From Agathobacter rectalis ATCC 33656 (GTDB lineage Bacteria > Bacillota > Clostridia > Lachnospirales > Lachnospiraceae), in the NCBI RefSeq assembly GCF_000020605.1, contig NC_012781.1, positions 1,985,501 through 2,049,500 on the forward strand: DNA of 64,000 nucleotides. Direction: 5' to 3'. Shown one piece after another: positions 54,407 through 62,487 of the stretch (positions within the stretch are counted from its first letter, which is position 1; each line of letters starts with the position of its first letter). The notes under the pieces are model-generated. The model was given only the letters and a program-made list of their open reading frames with translations. It made no database searches and was not told where the DNA came from. Both the position numbers and the translations under genes were made by a program.

Positions 54407-55381
54407 TTAGCTCACAAGCCATTTTTTTACAGTTTCCTCATCAAAATCCACGCATTCAGCTATATCTTCTATTGAGTGACCTTTTTTCTGAAGTTTTAAA
54501 GCCGTTACTTTTGCCTGACGAATTCTGCCTTCTTCTCTGCCTAATTCTCTACCTTCTTCTCTGCCTAATTCTCTGCCTTCTTCTCGGCCTTCATTTTTCT
54601 GCTCTTCCCATGCCTTGCACATATCAATCACCTCTTCTTTCTCATCTATGTCTATATCCGTTCCTGCAAACAGGTTGATTGCCTCAACTGTCTCTCTGTC
54701 TACATTGCTAAACTTCTCGTCATTCTGCAGCACTTCCTGCATTTTTTCCTTATCATACGCATTCTGCAGTACCTCGAAAAGCTGCCTGATTGAGGTTCTG
54801 AATCCTGTAAAGTCGGTTATCTCCCTCGGTGCCAGCAGATTAATCCTGTAATCCGGTATGAATGGCAGAAGCTCCTCGTCCACATCACCAAACATATCTG
54901 ACAGCCTCCTTGGTCCATCCCATTCCTTTGTCCCGAGATACACTGTAATCGTAATTACTGGAATCAACTTATCCTCTTTCGTAAATCCCGAGAGAAATTC
55001 ATCAGAAGTTGCGATATCCTTTTCCCTGCGGTGCTTTTTGGCTGTTTCCTTTACCTGATTGCCATATGCCATGACATCATAAAACATGTTTTTTACCGGA
55101 ATGGAATAGTGTATATCCGACTGATTTTCTACTCCTATCAGTACCACATATGATTTGCCGGTATATTTGATGCTGGCATTTTTGAAAATATCCCTCAGCT
55201 TCTGCACCGCTATGATCTTTTTGTCAAGCCCCAGTGCGGTCAGCACCTCTGTCGTGTCCCTTTCCTTAAGGTTTTCCGGCAGTATGACCTCTCTTCCTCC
55301 ATACAGTATATTGTTGCACAGGTCAGCAAACCTGGCATTGTCAGCAAAGTATTCCTTTGCCACTGAGTCTTTTGCGCTCAA
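54407..55381 (-). CDS. Rpn-family PD-(D/E)XK nuclease/putative transposase (intact)
   Basis: 324-residue protein of the Rpn recombination-promoting nuclease family. The nuclease core shows LIGVENQSDIHYSIP with Glu-x-Gln near residues 84-88, and upstream DTTEVLTALGLD. A further block is KLIPVITITVYLGTKEWDGP. The C-terminal half carries IDIDEKEEVIDMCKAWEEQ, a GREEGREL repeat linker and a final helical segment (SIEDIAECVDFDEETVKKWL) resembling a small HTH. Inside the gene at 54893-54895 an ATG with AAGGAGG 9 nt before it could start a C-terminal product of 162 residues. Rpn proteins of E. coli are DNA endonucleases with intragenic inhibitors. Confidence 0.85.
   Translation of the reverse strand: MSAKDSVAKEYFADNARFADLCNNILYGGREVILPENLKERDTTEVLTALGLDKKIIAVQKLRDIFKNASIKYTGKSYVVLIGVENQSDIHYSIPVKNMFYDVMAYGNQVKETAKKHRREKDIATSDEFLSGFTKEDKLIPVITITVYLGTKEWDGPRRLSDMFGDVDEELLPFIPDYRINLLAPREITDFTGFRTSIRQLFEVLQNAYDKEKMQEVLQNDEKFSNVDRETVEAINLFAGTDIDIDEKEEVIDMCKAWEEQKNEGREEGRELGREEGRELGREEGRIRQAKVTALKLQKKGHSIEDIAECVDFDEETVKKWLVS
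54524..54590. repeat. 24-bp tandem repeat in the rpn linker
   Basis: Nearly three copies of a 24-bp unit encode GREEGREL octapeptides in the nuclease linker. Variable repeat number in this place is a known feature of rpn genes. Confidence 0.8.
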
Positions 55382-55478
55382 TCCTTCTCCTCCTGTTCTC
55401 TTGTGTGAGCAGGAAAATTTGGTGCCAATGATGGTACAGTGGTACAGTTTATGAAGTATACATGTGCAGTCCTTCTTT

Positions 55479-55522
55479 ATGTTATCTATATGTTATCTAT
55501 ATGTTATCTATATGTTTTCTAT
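55479..55522. repeat. 11-bp tandem repeat upstream of intact rpn
   Basis: Four copies of ATGTTATCTAT (the last with one change) lie about 100 bp upstream of the rpn start. The 435-bp gap 55382-55820 holds no other gene that I can support. The array could influence rpn promoter spacing. Confidence 0.85.
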
Positions 55523-55820
55523 ATGTTTACATTATGATTATCACACTGTATACAGTTCATCCGCATTTTGACTACATTTTCTGCATTCTGTCTACATACG
55601 GCATTTCAATTTTCCTGCTGTTAATGGGTAATTAAATCATTGAAAACTTCCATGTCCTTTGTAGAATGATGCGAAGTGGTCTGCCCTCTTCAAAGTGGTG
55701 TGCACCTGAAAAACTGTTATGTGGTGCCGCTTACAGAAATATAATGCTTTGAGTTGATTGTAGCATAGCGGTAGTTCTTTGTCATCATAATTTTTCCTTT
55801 TTCATACTTATATTTTCATT

Positions 55821-56117
55821 CTGCCACAGCGCAAGGGGCTTTATCACGTGAGACCAGCTGGGGCACGCTCTCTCTCGTGAGCGAATAGCGAAGCTGCTTA
55901 GATACTGTTGAATTATGCACACGATACACAGAAATGCCCTGCCACGGATGGCAGGGCAAGGAGAACCGCGCCATGGACGGCGCGTTTCGACGGTTTCGTC
56001 GAGTATCGTAAATCTTTAAGGCATAATTCCTACAGTATCTTGGCTGCGTAGCGTAGCTCACGAGAGAGTGTGTGCACAAGCCATGGCTCATGGGATGAAG
56101 CCCCGTCCTACTGCCAG
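55821..56117. repeat. Foldback element copy B (internally deleted, about 297 bp)
   Basis: Same ends and same outer inverted arms as copy A, but the central portion with the GATTACAGCCC hairpin and neighbours is absent; in its place is GCCCTGCCACGGATGGCAGGGC, a 22-nt hairpin. CGCGCC/GGCGCG and CGACG/CGTCG are kept. It ends 13 bp before the stop of the second rpn copy. The replacement of a hairpin block by another hairpin suggests modular structure. Confidence 0.85.
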
Positions 56118-56129
56118 TACCTACAGCTG

Positions 56130-56745
56130 CTATGCCAGCTTCTTATTTTTCTCGAGAAGCTCATAGATTTTCTCGACATCATAATCCGGCTTCATAGACA
56201 ATGCCGCTTCGTAAATTGGAGCGATAACCTCCTCTTTTTCTTCCAGGTCATCTGCTATTTCCGCCACGCTCTTGTCCTTTTGCAGCTTTTTTACAATCAG
56301 AGAAATTATCTTTTGTCTTTCTCCTAATTCTCTGCCTTCTTCTCGGCCTTCATTTTTCTGCTCTTCCCATGCCTTACACATATCAATCACCTCTTCTTTC
56401 TCATCTATATCTATATCCGTTCCTGCAAACAGGTTGATTGCCTCGACTGTCTCTCTGTCCACCTTGCTAAATTTTTCATCGTTCTGCAGCACTTCCTGCA
56501 TTTTTTCCTTATCATAAGCATTCTGTAATACCTCGAAAAGCTGCCTGATTGAGGTTCTGAATCCTGTAAAGTCGGTTATCTCCCTCGGAGCCAGCAGATT
56601 AATCCTGTAATCCGGTATGAATGGCAGAAGCTCTTCATCCACATCACCAAACATATCTTACAGCCTCCTTGGTCCATCCCATTCCTTTGTTCCGAGATAC
56701 ACTGTAATCGTAATTACTGGAATCAGCTTATCCTCTTTCGTAAAT
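56130..56745 (-). pseudogene. Truncated rpn gene with nonsense codon
   Basis: Second rpn copy. Its N-terminal half is missing: homology starts at FTKEDKLIPVITITVYLG near 56745. A TAA replaces the Ser codon after GPRRL (56656-56658). Past that, an ATG at 56652-56654 with AAGGAGG 9 nt upstream opens 174 intact residues (MFGDVDEELLPFIPDY...). The C terminus differs from the intact gene: no HTH-like end but KSVAEIADDLEEKEEVIAP and a final LLEKNKKLA. So nuclease function is lost, yet a C-terminal protein can still be made. Confidence 0.8.
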
Positions 56746-56797
56746 TCTCTCTTTAAACTGATTGTAGCAGAGCTATGATGTTTTGTCATTATATTTT

Positions 56798-57247
56798 TTG
56801 CCACAGCGTAAGGGGCTTCATCCCCCTGAGACCGGCTAGGGCACGCTCTCTCTCGTGAGCGAATAGTGGAGCTGCTTAGATACTGTCGAATTATGCACAC
56901 GATACACAGAAATGAACTGCCACTGGGATGTAATATATCGTTGCTGTTCAAACGCAAGCTTGACACCACGCTGTCAAGCTATGCGCCAATAAGTCAACTA
57001 TTGTCAGATTACAGCCCCTGCCTCGTAGAGGCAATTTTAATGGGCTGTAATCGTTACTGGTCACACTGTGGTGTGAGCAGTAATGCTCAAGGAGAACCGC
57101 GCCACGGACGGCGCGTTTCGACAGTTTCGTCAAGCATAGTAAACCTATAAAGCATAATTCCTACAGTATCTTGGCAGTGCAGCGTAGCTCAAGCGAGAGA
57201 GTGTGCACCAGCCGTTCTCATGGGATGAAGCCCCGTCCTACTGTCAG
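56798..57247. repeat. Foldback element copy C (about 450 bp)
   Basis: Full-size copy, close to identical to copy A in its centre, with scattered substitutions in the arms (for example CGACAG/TTTCGTCA in place of the perfect CGACG/CGTCG). It lies about 80 bp past the stop of the IS-split rpn copy; a hairpin-like AAGCAG...CTGCCT segment lies between, matching that near pilC. Confidence 0.85.
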
Positions 57248-57832
57248 TCCCCTCAGACAAAGAGGAAGCAGCCTCCGCGCTTTCGCTCAAAGACTGCCTC
57301 CTATCGATCTTTTTTCAACTACAGCTGCTATGCCAGCTTCTTATTTTTCTCGAGAAGCTCATAGATTTTCTCAACGTCATAATCCGGCTTCATGGACAAT
57401 GCTGCTTCGTAAATTGGAGCGATAACCTCCTCTTTTTCTTCCAGGTCATCTGCTATTTCTGCCACGCTCTTGTCCTTTTGCAGCTTTTTTACAACCTGTG
57501 AGATTATCTTTTGTCGTTCTCCGATTTCCTTACCCTCTTCTGTTGCAACCTCTTCCCAGTAATCACTCACATTACACATCTCGCTCATCCTCCCTTCGAG
57601 TTCCATGCTCATTTTAAGTCCATAATCTTCTTCAAGTATCTTCTTTTTCTCGATAAACTCTGACTTTGAGAACAGCTCTTCCAGCATTCCTATGAGTTTA
57701 TTCTTAGACTGCTTTTTATTTTTTGTTGCTCTCGTCCGGACATTTATCAGTGCACCATTTAATTTGTCAATCTGTGGTATTTGGTCCTATGTCAATATTT
57801 AGTACAAGTTAAAATGAGAAACTTTTCCCATT

Positions 57833-58747
57833 TTAACCCGCCAGAAGCTCAGCCTCAGTGTGTGTTCTTTTATACAATCGTTCGAATTCATTTGGTGACA
57901 TATAGTTACAATGGCTATGAATTCGTTTCGTATTGTAGAAAGCTTCCAGATATTCGAAAATCAAGCAGTATGCCTGCTTGTAATCGTGAATTTTAAAGCG
58001 GTTGAGCCATTCACGTTTGATAATCGAATGGAAGGATTCAATGCAGGCATTATCCCACGGAAATGCTTTCTTTGAGTAACTACGCTGCATATTTTCTGTT
58101 ACTTTTTTATATTCCGTCGCAACGTACTGACTGCCACGATCAGAGTGAATGATCAATGGCTGATCGATATTTCGGCGAGCTTTGGCTTTGTTTATTGTAT
58201 CAATCACGCAGGATACTTCCAGTGTTTTTGAAAGTGTCCATGCTATGATTTTTCTGGAAAATAAATCCATAATACTGGTCAGATAGACAAATCCGTCTAT
58301 TGTCCAGATGTAGGTGATATCCGAACACCAGACGGCATTCGGGCGGTCAGGATTAAACTGCTCATCGAGGATATTTTGTAATTCAGTGCTGAAATCAGAA
58401 TCTTTTGTGGTAATTGTCCATGGCTTGCTCCACTGGGCACGGATTCCCATTTGACGCATGTATGTACCAACAGTTCTTTCCGAAATGACTTCACCAGTTT
58501 TTCGAAGTTCTACAGTGATTTTCGGAGCACCGTAGTTCTGCTTGGAATCATCATAAATATCCTGTATTTTTGCTTTTACAGCTTTACGATGTTTTTCTGT
58601 ATCAGAAGGTACGTGGTGGAGCCATGCAAGATATCCTGAGCGAGAGACACCTAAAAATTTCAACATTCCGGAGACGGAAACCCGGCGTCCAGCCTTTTGG
58701 GCAGCTTCCGTCTTCTCAGTTACTTCGAGATAAATGGCTTCCGTCAT
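57833..58747 (-). CDS. IS3-family transposase OrfB (DDE integrase core)
   Basis: 304-residue catalytic part. An HTH-like region (about 25-95, VSGMLKFLGVSRSGYLAWLH) is followed by an rve core. The DDE residues are visible as WCSDITYIW (Asp), IIHSDRGSQYVA (Asp) and NACIESFHSIIKREW (Glu). It starts at ATG overlapping the orfA stop (ATGA) and is in the -1 frame relative to orfA. A slippery A-AAA-AAG in the orfA end (58767-58773) could yield an OrfAB fusion. Confidence 0.93.
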   Translation of the reverse strand: MTEAIYLEVTEKTEAAQKAGRRVSVSGMLKFLGVSRSGYLAWLHHVPSDTEKHRKAVKAKIQDIYDDSKQNYGAPKITVELRKTGEVISERTVGTYMRQMGIRAQWSKPWTITTKDSDFSTELQNILDEQFNPDRPNAVWCSDITYIWTIDGFVYLTSIMDLFSRKIIAWTLSKTLEVSCVIDTINKAKARRNIDQPLIIHSDRGSQYVATEYKKVTENMQRSYSKKAFPWDNACIESFHSIIKREWLNRFKIHDYKQAYCLIFEYLEAFYNTKRIHSHCNYMSPNEFERLYKRTHTEAELLAG

Positions 58748-59028
58748 TTTCCCAGAATGTTGATTGCTTTTTTTAACACATCAAGTGCATCTTGGGCATC
58801 ACGTAATTCACGTCTGAGACGGGCAATTTCCTTCTGCTCATCAGATGCATAATTACCAGAACCACGAACAGGAATATCACCTGATTCCCGGAAGTCTTTC
58901 AGCCATTTTGTTAATGTGCTGTATCCGATGCCAAGATTTTCTGCACATCCACGTACTCCGAGATCTTTGTGATCCTGATAGTACTGGACTGCATCAAGTT
59001 TAAATTGTTTGTCATGTTGCTTTGCCAT
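58744..59028 (-). CDS. IS3-family transposase OrfA
   Basis: 94-residue DNA-binding protein. HTH near residues 12-50 (YYQDHKDLGVRGCAENLG, then YSTLTKWLKDF), then a leucine-zipper coiled coil (EIARLRRELRDAQDALDVLKK) for dimerisation, both standard for IS3 OrfA. RBS GGAGG lies about 7 nt before the ATG. The A7 run near its end is the likely frameshift site. Confidence 0.92.
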   Translation of the reverse strand: MAKQHDKQFKLDAVQYYQDHKDLGVRGCAENLGIGYSTLTKWLKDFRESGDIPVRGSGNYASDEQKEIARLRRELRDAQDALDVLKKAINILGK

Positions 59029-59979
59029 ATGAGATCCTCCTTCAGCATGCCTCTATTGTATCATGCTTATGTGTATTTGGAATTTCTCATTTTGGCTTGT
59101 ACTATTTATATTCTAGCACCAATTTTCTTTATTTTACCATAAATCAGGCTGGATTTCATCCCAAATTCGATTATTGAATCCTCTGATTTTTTCGTATCCA
59201 TACATATCCATATAGTATATACGGATTTTAAATCATCATAATTTGAATTTACAAACTCCGTTTCCTTCTGCTCTGATATCATTCTGCCCATGTAATAGGC
59301 AATCCTGTTTTCCAGCCGGTAGCCCAGCTTTGATTTTTTGCTGCTCTTCTGAGCTTCAATATTGATGATAAATTCTCTTCTTTTTCCATTATAATACAAT
59401 GGAAATTTGATGTCGTAAATAATTTTTCCATCATCCTCATCAACTGACTCATTATTTACGTTCTGGATTTTAACTCCAAGCCTTTCCGGAAATCTGAGCA
59501 TTACTGTCGGCTCACCAATGCACGGAATTATTTTCTCGGCTTCCATTTCCTTAAATTCTGGCACGAGCGCCTGAACTATATAGGCTGCTATCTGCGGATC
59601 TGCCAGAATACACTTCACGTAGTCATCACTGGTTGCCTTGTCCTGCTCTATAGAGCTGAGAGTTCTGGACAAATTTGTCTTCACTTTTCTGTATATCATA
59701 CACTTCTCCTGTTTTCCACATGAAATCTGCATACACATCATTTTTTATAGCCCCATTTTTTGTGCATACATAATTTCAAATGATAATAACCCTTTATATT
59801 CCTCAAATAAATGCCCGCCACGCATAGAAACGAATAGACTGGTACTTTAGCTGATATTTATTTTTAACACACAATCGGATTTGTTGCTGACACAGCATGA
59901 TAAATCAACGGGTAAAGAACATACCCGAACCATGTATTCGAATTGTAGCCTATTGTATAACAGTTGTCAATGTATTTTT

Positions 59980-60028
59980 TTGCCACCGCGTAAGGGGCTT
60001 CATCCCATGAGCCCCGTCCTACTGCCAA
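59980..60028. repeat. Foldback element remnant D (49 bp)
   Basis: Only the outer ends remain: TGCCACCGCGTAAGGGGC continues to CTTCATCCCATGAG and then directly joins CCCCGTCCTACTGCCA. All of the interior is missing. This is what an almost complete excision or end-to-end deletion would leave. The rest of 59700-60089 holds no gene that I can support. Confidence 0.8.
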
Positions 60029-60040
60029 TGTCTCTTTACC

Positions 60041-60086
60041 AAAAAAGCAGCCTTTGAGCTTCACACTCAAAGTCTGCTTCTTTTTT
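60041..60086 (-). terminator. Terminator after pilC
   Basis: AAAAAAGCAGCCTTTGAG pairs with CTCAAAGTCTGCTTCTTTTTT with one small internal mismatch, and T6 follows on the minus strand. It lies at the very end of pilC and would end the pilB-pilT-pilC transcript. Confidence 0.85.
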
Positions 60087-60089
60087 ATT

Positions 60090-61304
60090 TTATAAGCTGT
60101 CCATAGCCTGATACATGGAAAGCATAGGAGCCATAACGGCTGCCACAAGCACACCAACAATAAGTGCCAAAACAAGGATAATCATAGGCTCAATAGCTGC
60201 CATAACTGTCTGGGTAGCCAACTCAACTTCCTCATCATAGTAGTCTGCCAGTCGGGTAAGCATGCCTTCCAAGTCACCGGTCTCCTCACCGATTTTGGTC
60301 ATGTGTGAAACCATAGGTGGAAACAATCCACACGCAGTAATTGGCTCAGACAGCGGAACACCCTTACTTACCTCTTCCCTTGCATTTTTCAGGGCTTTTT
60401 TGTAAAGCGCATTCTTCATGGTGTCAGCAGTGATGCCAAGGGCTTCAATCATCGGAAGTCCAGAGTACACAAGTGTGGAAAGTGTACGCGCATAGTTACT
60501 GGCCGCTGTCTTGATGTTTAGCTTTCCGAAAACCGGAACCTTTCTTGCGAGATTACCAAAGAACATCTGGCCGCTGTCAGTCTGCTTATAAAGCTTGATG
60601 GCTATAACAATTGCTGCTATGACAGCAATCACAATATACCAGTATCCGGTGACAAAATCACTCATCGCAACAACTGCCTTTGTGATGCCCGGCAGCTCTG
60701 TTCCCAGGTCATTGAACATCTCCGAGTAGCTTGGGATGACCTTTACAAGCATTACAATAACAACCGCAATAGCCACAATCACAACGATAATCGGATAAAC
60801 TGCCGCTTTTTTTATCATGCCGTTAAGCTTTGCTGATTTCTCGAAGTGTGCAGACATTCTGTCAAAAGCTACATCAATCTTGCCGGATGCTTCGCCTGCC
60901 GCAACCATGCTCACCATGATGTCAGGGAAAACATTCGGGTATTTTTTGAGACCATCCGAGAGAGTCTCACCTTTTTGAATCTCGGCATGAACACCTCTGA
61001 TAGCTTTCGCCATGACTTTGTTCTCAGTCTGATCGGATAGCATATCCAGCGTATCAAGAATCGTAACACCGGCATTGACCATACTGGTGAACTGGCGGCA
61101 GAATACCGATAGGTCTCTCGGCTTTACCTTTCCTCCTACACTGAATGAGATTTCCTTGGTCAGTGCTGTTGCCTTGGTGAGGCTTATGACCATGTTTCCA
61201 TCCATCTTAAGCTTATTTTTTGCCTCTGCTTCTGACTCGGCTACTATATTTCCTTTTCTTTCTTTTCCGCTCTGGTCTATAATCCGATATGTCCAGTCAG
61301 CCAC
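60090..61304 (-). CDS. pilC: Type IV pilus platform protein PilC
   Basis: 404-residue GspF-family inner-membrane protein. It has two homologous halves, each with a cytosolic helical domain (LSVFCRQFTSMVNAGVTILD near 65; ASNYARTLSTLVYSGLPMIE near 275) and three transmembrane segments in total (YPIIVVIVAIAVVIVMLVKV, YWYIVIAVIAAIVIAI and the C-terminal MIILVLALIVGVLVAAV). It couples the ATPases to pilin insertion. The gene lies 111 nt after pilT. Confidence 0.94.
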   Translation of the reverse strand: MADWTYRIIDQSGKERKGNIVAESEAEAKNKLKMDGNMVISLTKATALTKEISFSVGGKVKPRDLSVFCRQFTSMVNAGVTILDTLDMLSDQTENKVMAKAIRGVHAEIQKGETLSDGLKKYPNVFPDIMVSMVAAGEASGKIDVAFDRMSAHFEKSAKLNGMIKKAAVYPIIVVIVAIAVVIVMLVKVIPSYSEMFNDLGTELPGITKAVVAMSDFVTGYWYIVIAVIAAIVIAIKLYKQTDSGQMFFGNLARKVPVFGKLNIKTAASNYARTLSTLVYSGLPMIEALGITADTMKNALYKKALKNAREEVSKGVPLSEPITACGLFPPMVSHMTKIGEETGDLEGMLTRLADYYDEEVELATQTVMAAIEPMIILVLALIVGVLVAAVMAPMLSMYQAMDSL

Positions 61305-61415
61305 TTTCTTCTCCTCCTTATACCTATTCTGTGCAACCTCCAGATAAATTAAATCATAATTTATTAAGACTCCACAACATTATACCATAACAGTAAAATA
61401 CATATGATTATACCA

Positions 61416-62474
61416 TCAATAGTAAAGGTGTACACGGCTAGCCATGCTTACCGGATCATGTGCATATGCAACTGCAGTCTCCGGCGCTATAAGGCCCTGG
61501 CTGTAATACTGTAAAATACAGTCATCCATCATCATCATACCCTCTCTCTTTGATGTCTGTATGATAGATGGAATCTGAAATGCTTTTGCCTCACGAATTA
61601 AGTTTCTGATGGCATTGTTTGCAAGGAGCACCTCAAATGCTGCAATTCGTCCGCCATTTACCATTGGAAGCAGATGCTGTGCAACAATTCCCTCTAAAAC
61701 TCCTGAGAGCTGCACTCGTATCTGTTGCTGCTGGTGTGGTGGAAAAACGTCAATCATACGGTCAATTGCATCTGATGAACTGTTAGTATGCAGTGTAGAA
61801 AATACAAGATGTCCTGTCTCCGCCGCTGTAATAGCTGTAGATATAGTTTCAAGATCTCGCATCTCTCCTACAAGTATTACATCCGGATCCTGTCGCAGTG
61901 CAGCTCTCAGGGCTGCAGCATATGAGAGTGTATCCTTTCCAACCTCTCGCTGTTCCACTATAGAGCGGCGCCTTGAGTGCAGGTACTCAATAGGATCTTC
62001 AAGCGTGATTATATTTTTGGAATCTCTTGATGCAATGACATCTATAAGACTTGCCAATGTGGTCGACTTACCACTTCCTGTAGCTCCTGTCACGAGGACA
62101 AGTCCTCTCATCTTTGTGGTAAGATTGACAACCGACTGTGGTATGCCAAGCTGCTGCGGTGTAGGCACATCATATGAGAGAATACGAAGTGCTGCTGCAT
62201 ATGAACCTCTCTGCCTGAACACATTGGCTCTGACTCTTGAAAAGCCCTCCACCGAAAAAGCAAAATCAAGCTCTCCCTTCTCCTTTAGCTCATCTTTAAG
62301 CTCCTGCGGAACAATTGGAGAAAGCAGGTTGTCCGTCTCAACATTGGTAAGAACCTGATTTCCCTGCGGTACAAGCTTTCCGTCAATTCTAAGCATAACC
62401 GGATTTCCCGGTACGATATGTATATCCGATGAGTTCTGTTGCTGCGCTGCTTTTAAAATGTCTACTATCTGCAT
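61416..62474 (-). CDS. pilT: Type IV pilus retraction ATPase PilT
   Basis: 352-residue hexameric ATPase that powers pilus disassembly and twitching. Walker A is LVTGATGSGKSTTLASLID, Walker B is PDVILVGEMRDLETI and the His box is FSTLHTNSSSDAIDRMI. The PilT-specific AIRNLIREAKAFQI is present near residue 280, which distinguishes it from PilB. The start at 62474 (MQIVDILKAAQQ) follows GGGGG. It lies 13 nt past the pilB stop. Confidence 0.95.
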   Translation of the reverse strand: MQIVDILKAAQQQNSSDIHIVPGNPVMLRIDGKLVPQGNQVLTNVETDNLLSPIVPQELKDELKEKGELDFAFSVEGFSRVRANVFRQRGSYAAALRILSYDVPTPQQLGIPQSVVNLTTKMRGLVLVTGATGSGKSTTLASLIDVIASRDSKNIITLEDPIEYLHSRRRSIVEQREVGKDTLSYAAALRAALRQDPDVILVGEMRDLETISTAITAAETGHLVFSTLHTNSSSDAIDRMIDVFPPHQQQQIRVQLSGVLEGIVAQHLLPMVNGGRIAAFEVLLANNAIRNLIREAKAFQIPSIIQTSKREGMMMMDDCILQYYSQGLIAPETAVAYAHDPVSMASRVHLYY

Positions 62475-62487
62475 TTTCTTTTCCCCC

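Larger units (their letters stand above)
57801..59103 (-). mobile_element. IS3-family insertion sequence (1303 bp)
   Basis: Complete insertion sequence with two overlapping ORFs. Its ends are inverted: AGTACAAG-tt-AAAATGAGAAA on the left and the complement with few changes on the right. It is flanked by 4-bp direct repeats ATTT (57797-57800 and 59104-59107), the target duplication. It sits inside the third rpn gene and is apparently intact. Confidence 0.9.
57328..59699 (-). pseudogene. Rpn-family nuclease gene split by an IS3 element
   Basis: Third rpn gene, of a different subtype. The N-terminal part (59106-59699, from MIYRKVKTNLSRTLSS) has IIYDIKFPLYYNGKRREFII and NIEAQKSSKKSKLGY, an intact PD-(D/E)XK core. 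The C-terminal part begins beyond the IS with DKLNGALINVRTRATK and ends KIYELLEKNKKLA; an ATG-led frame of 119 residues (57328-57687) remains. Joining the halves without the IS and one ATTT leaves the same reading frame but with TAA and TAG near the joint, so the region decayed further. The last 60 residues match the 56130 copy. Confidence 0.78.
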
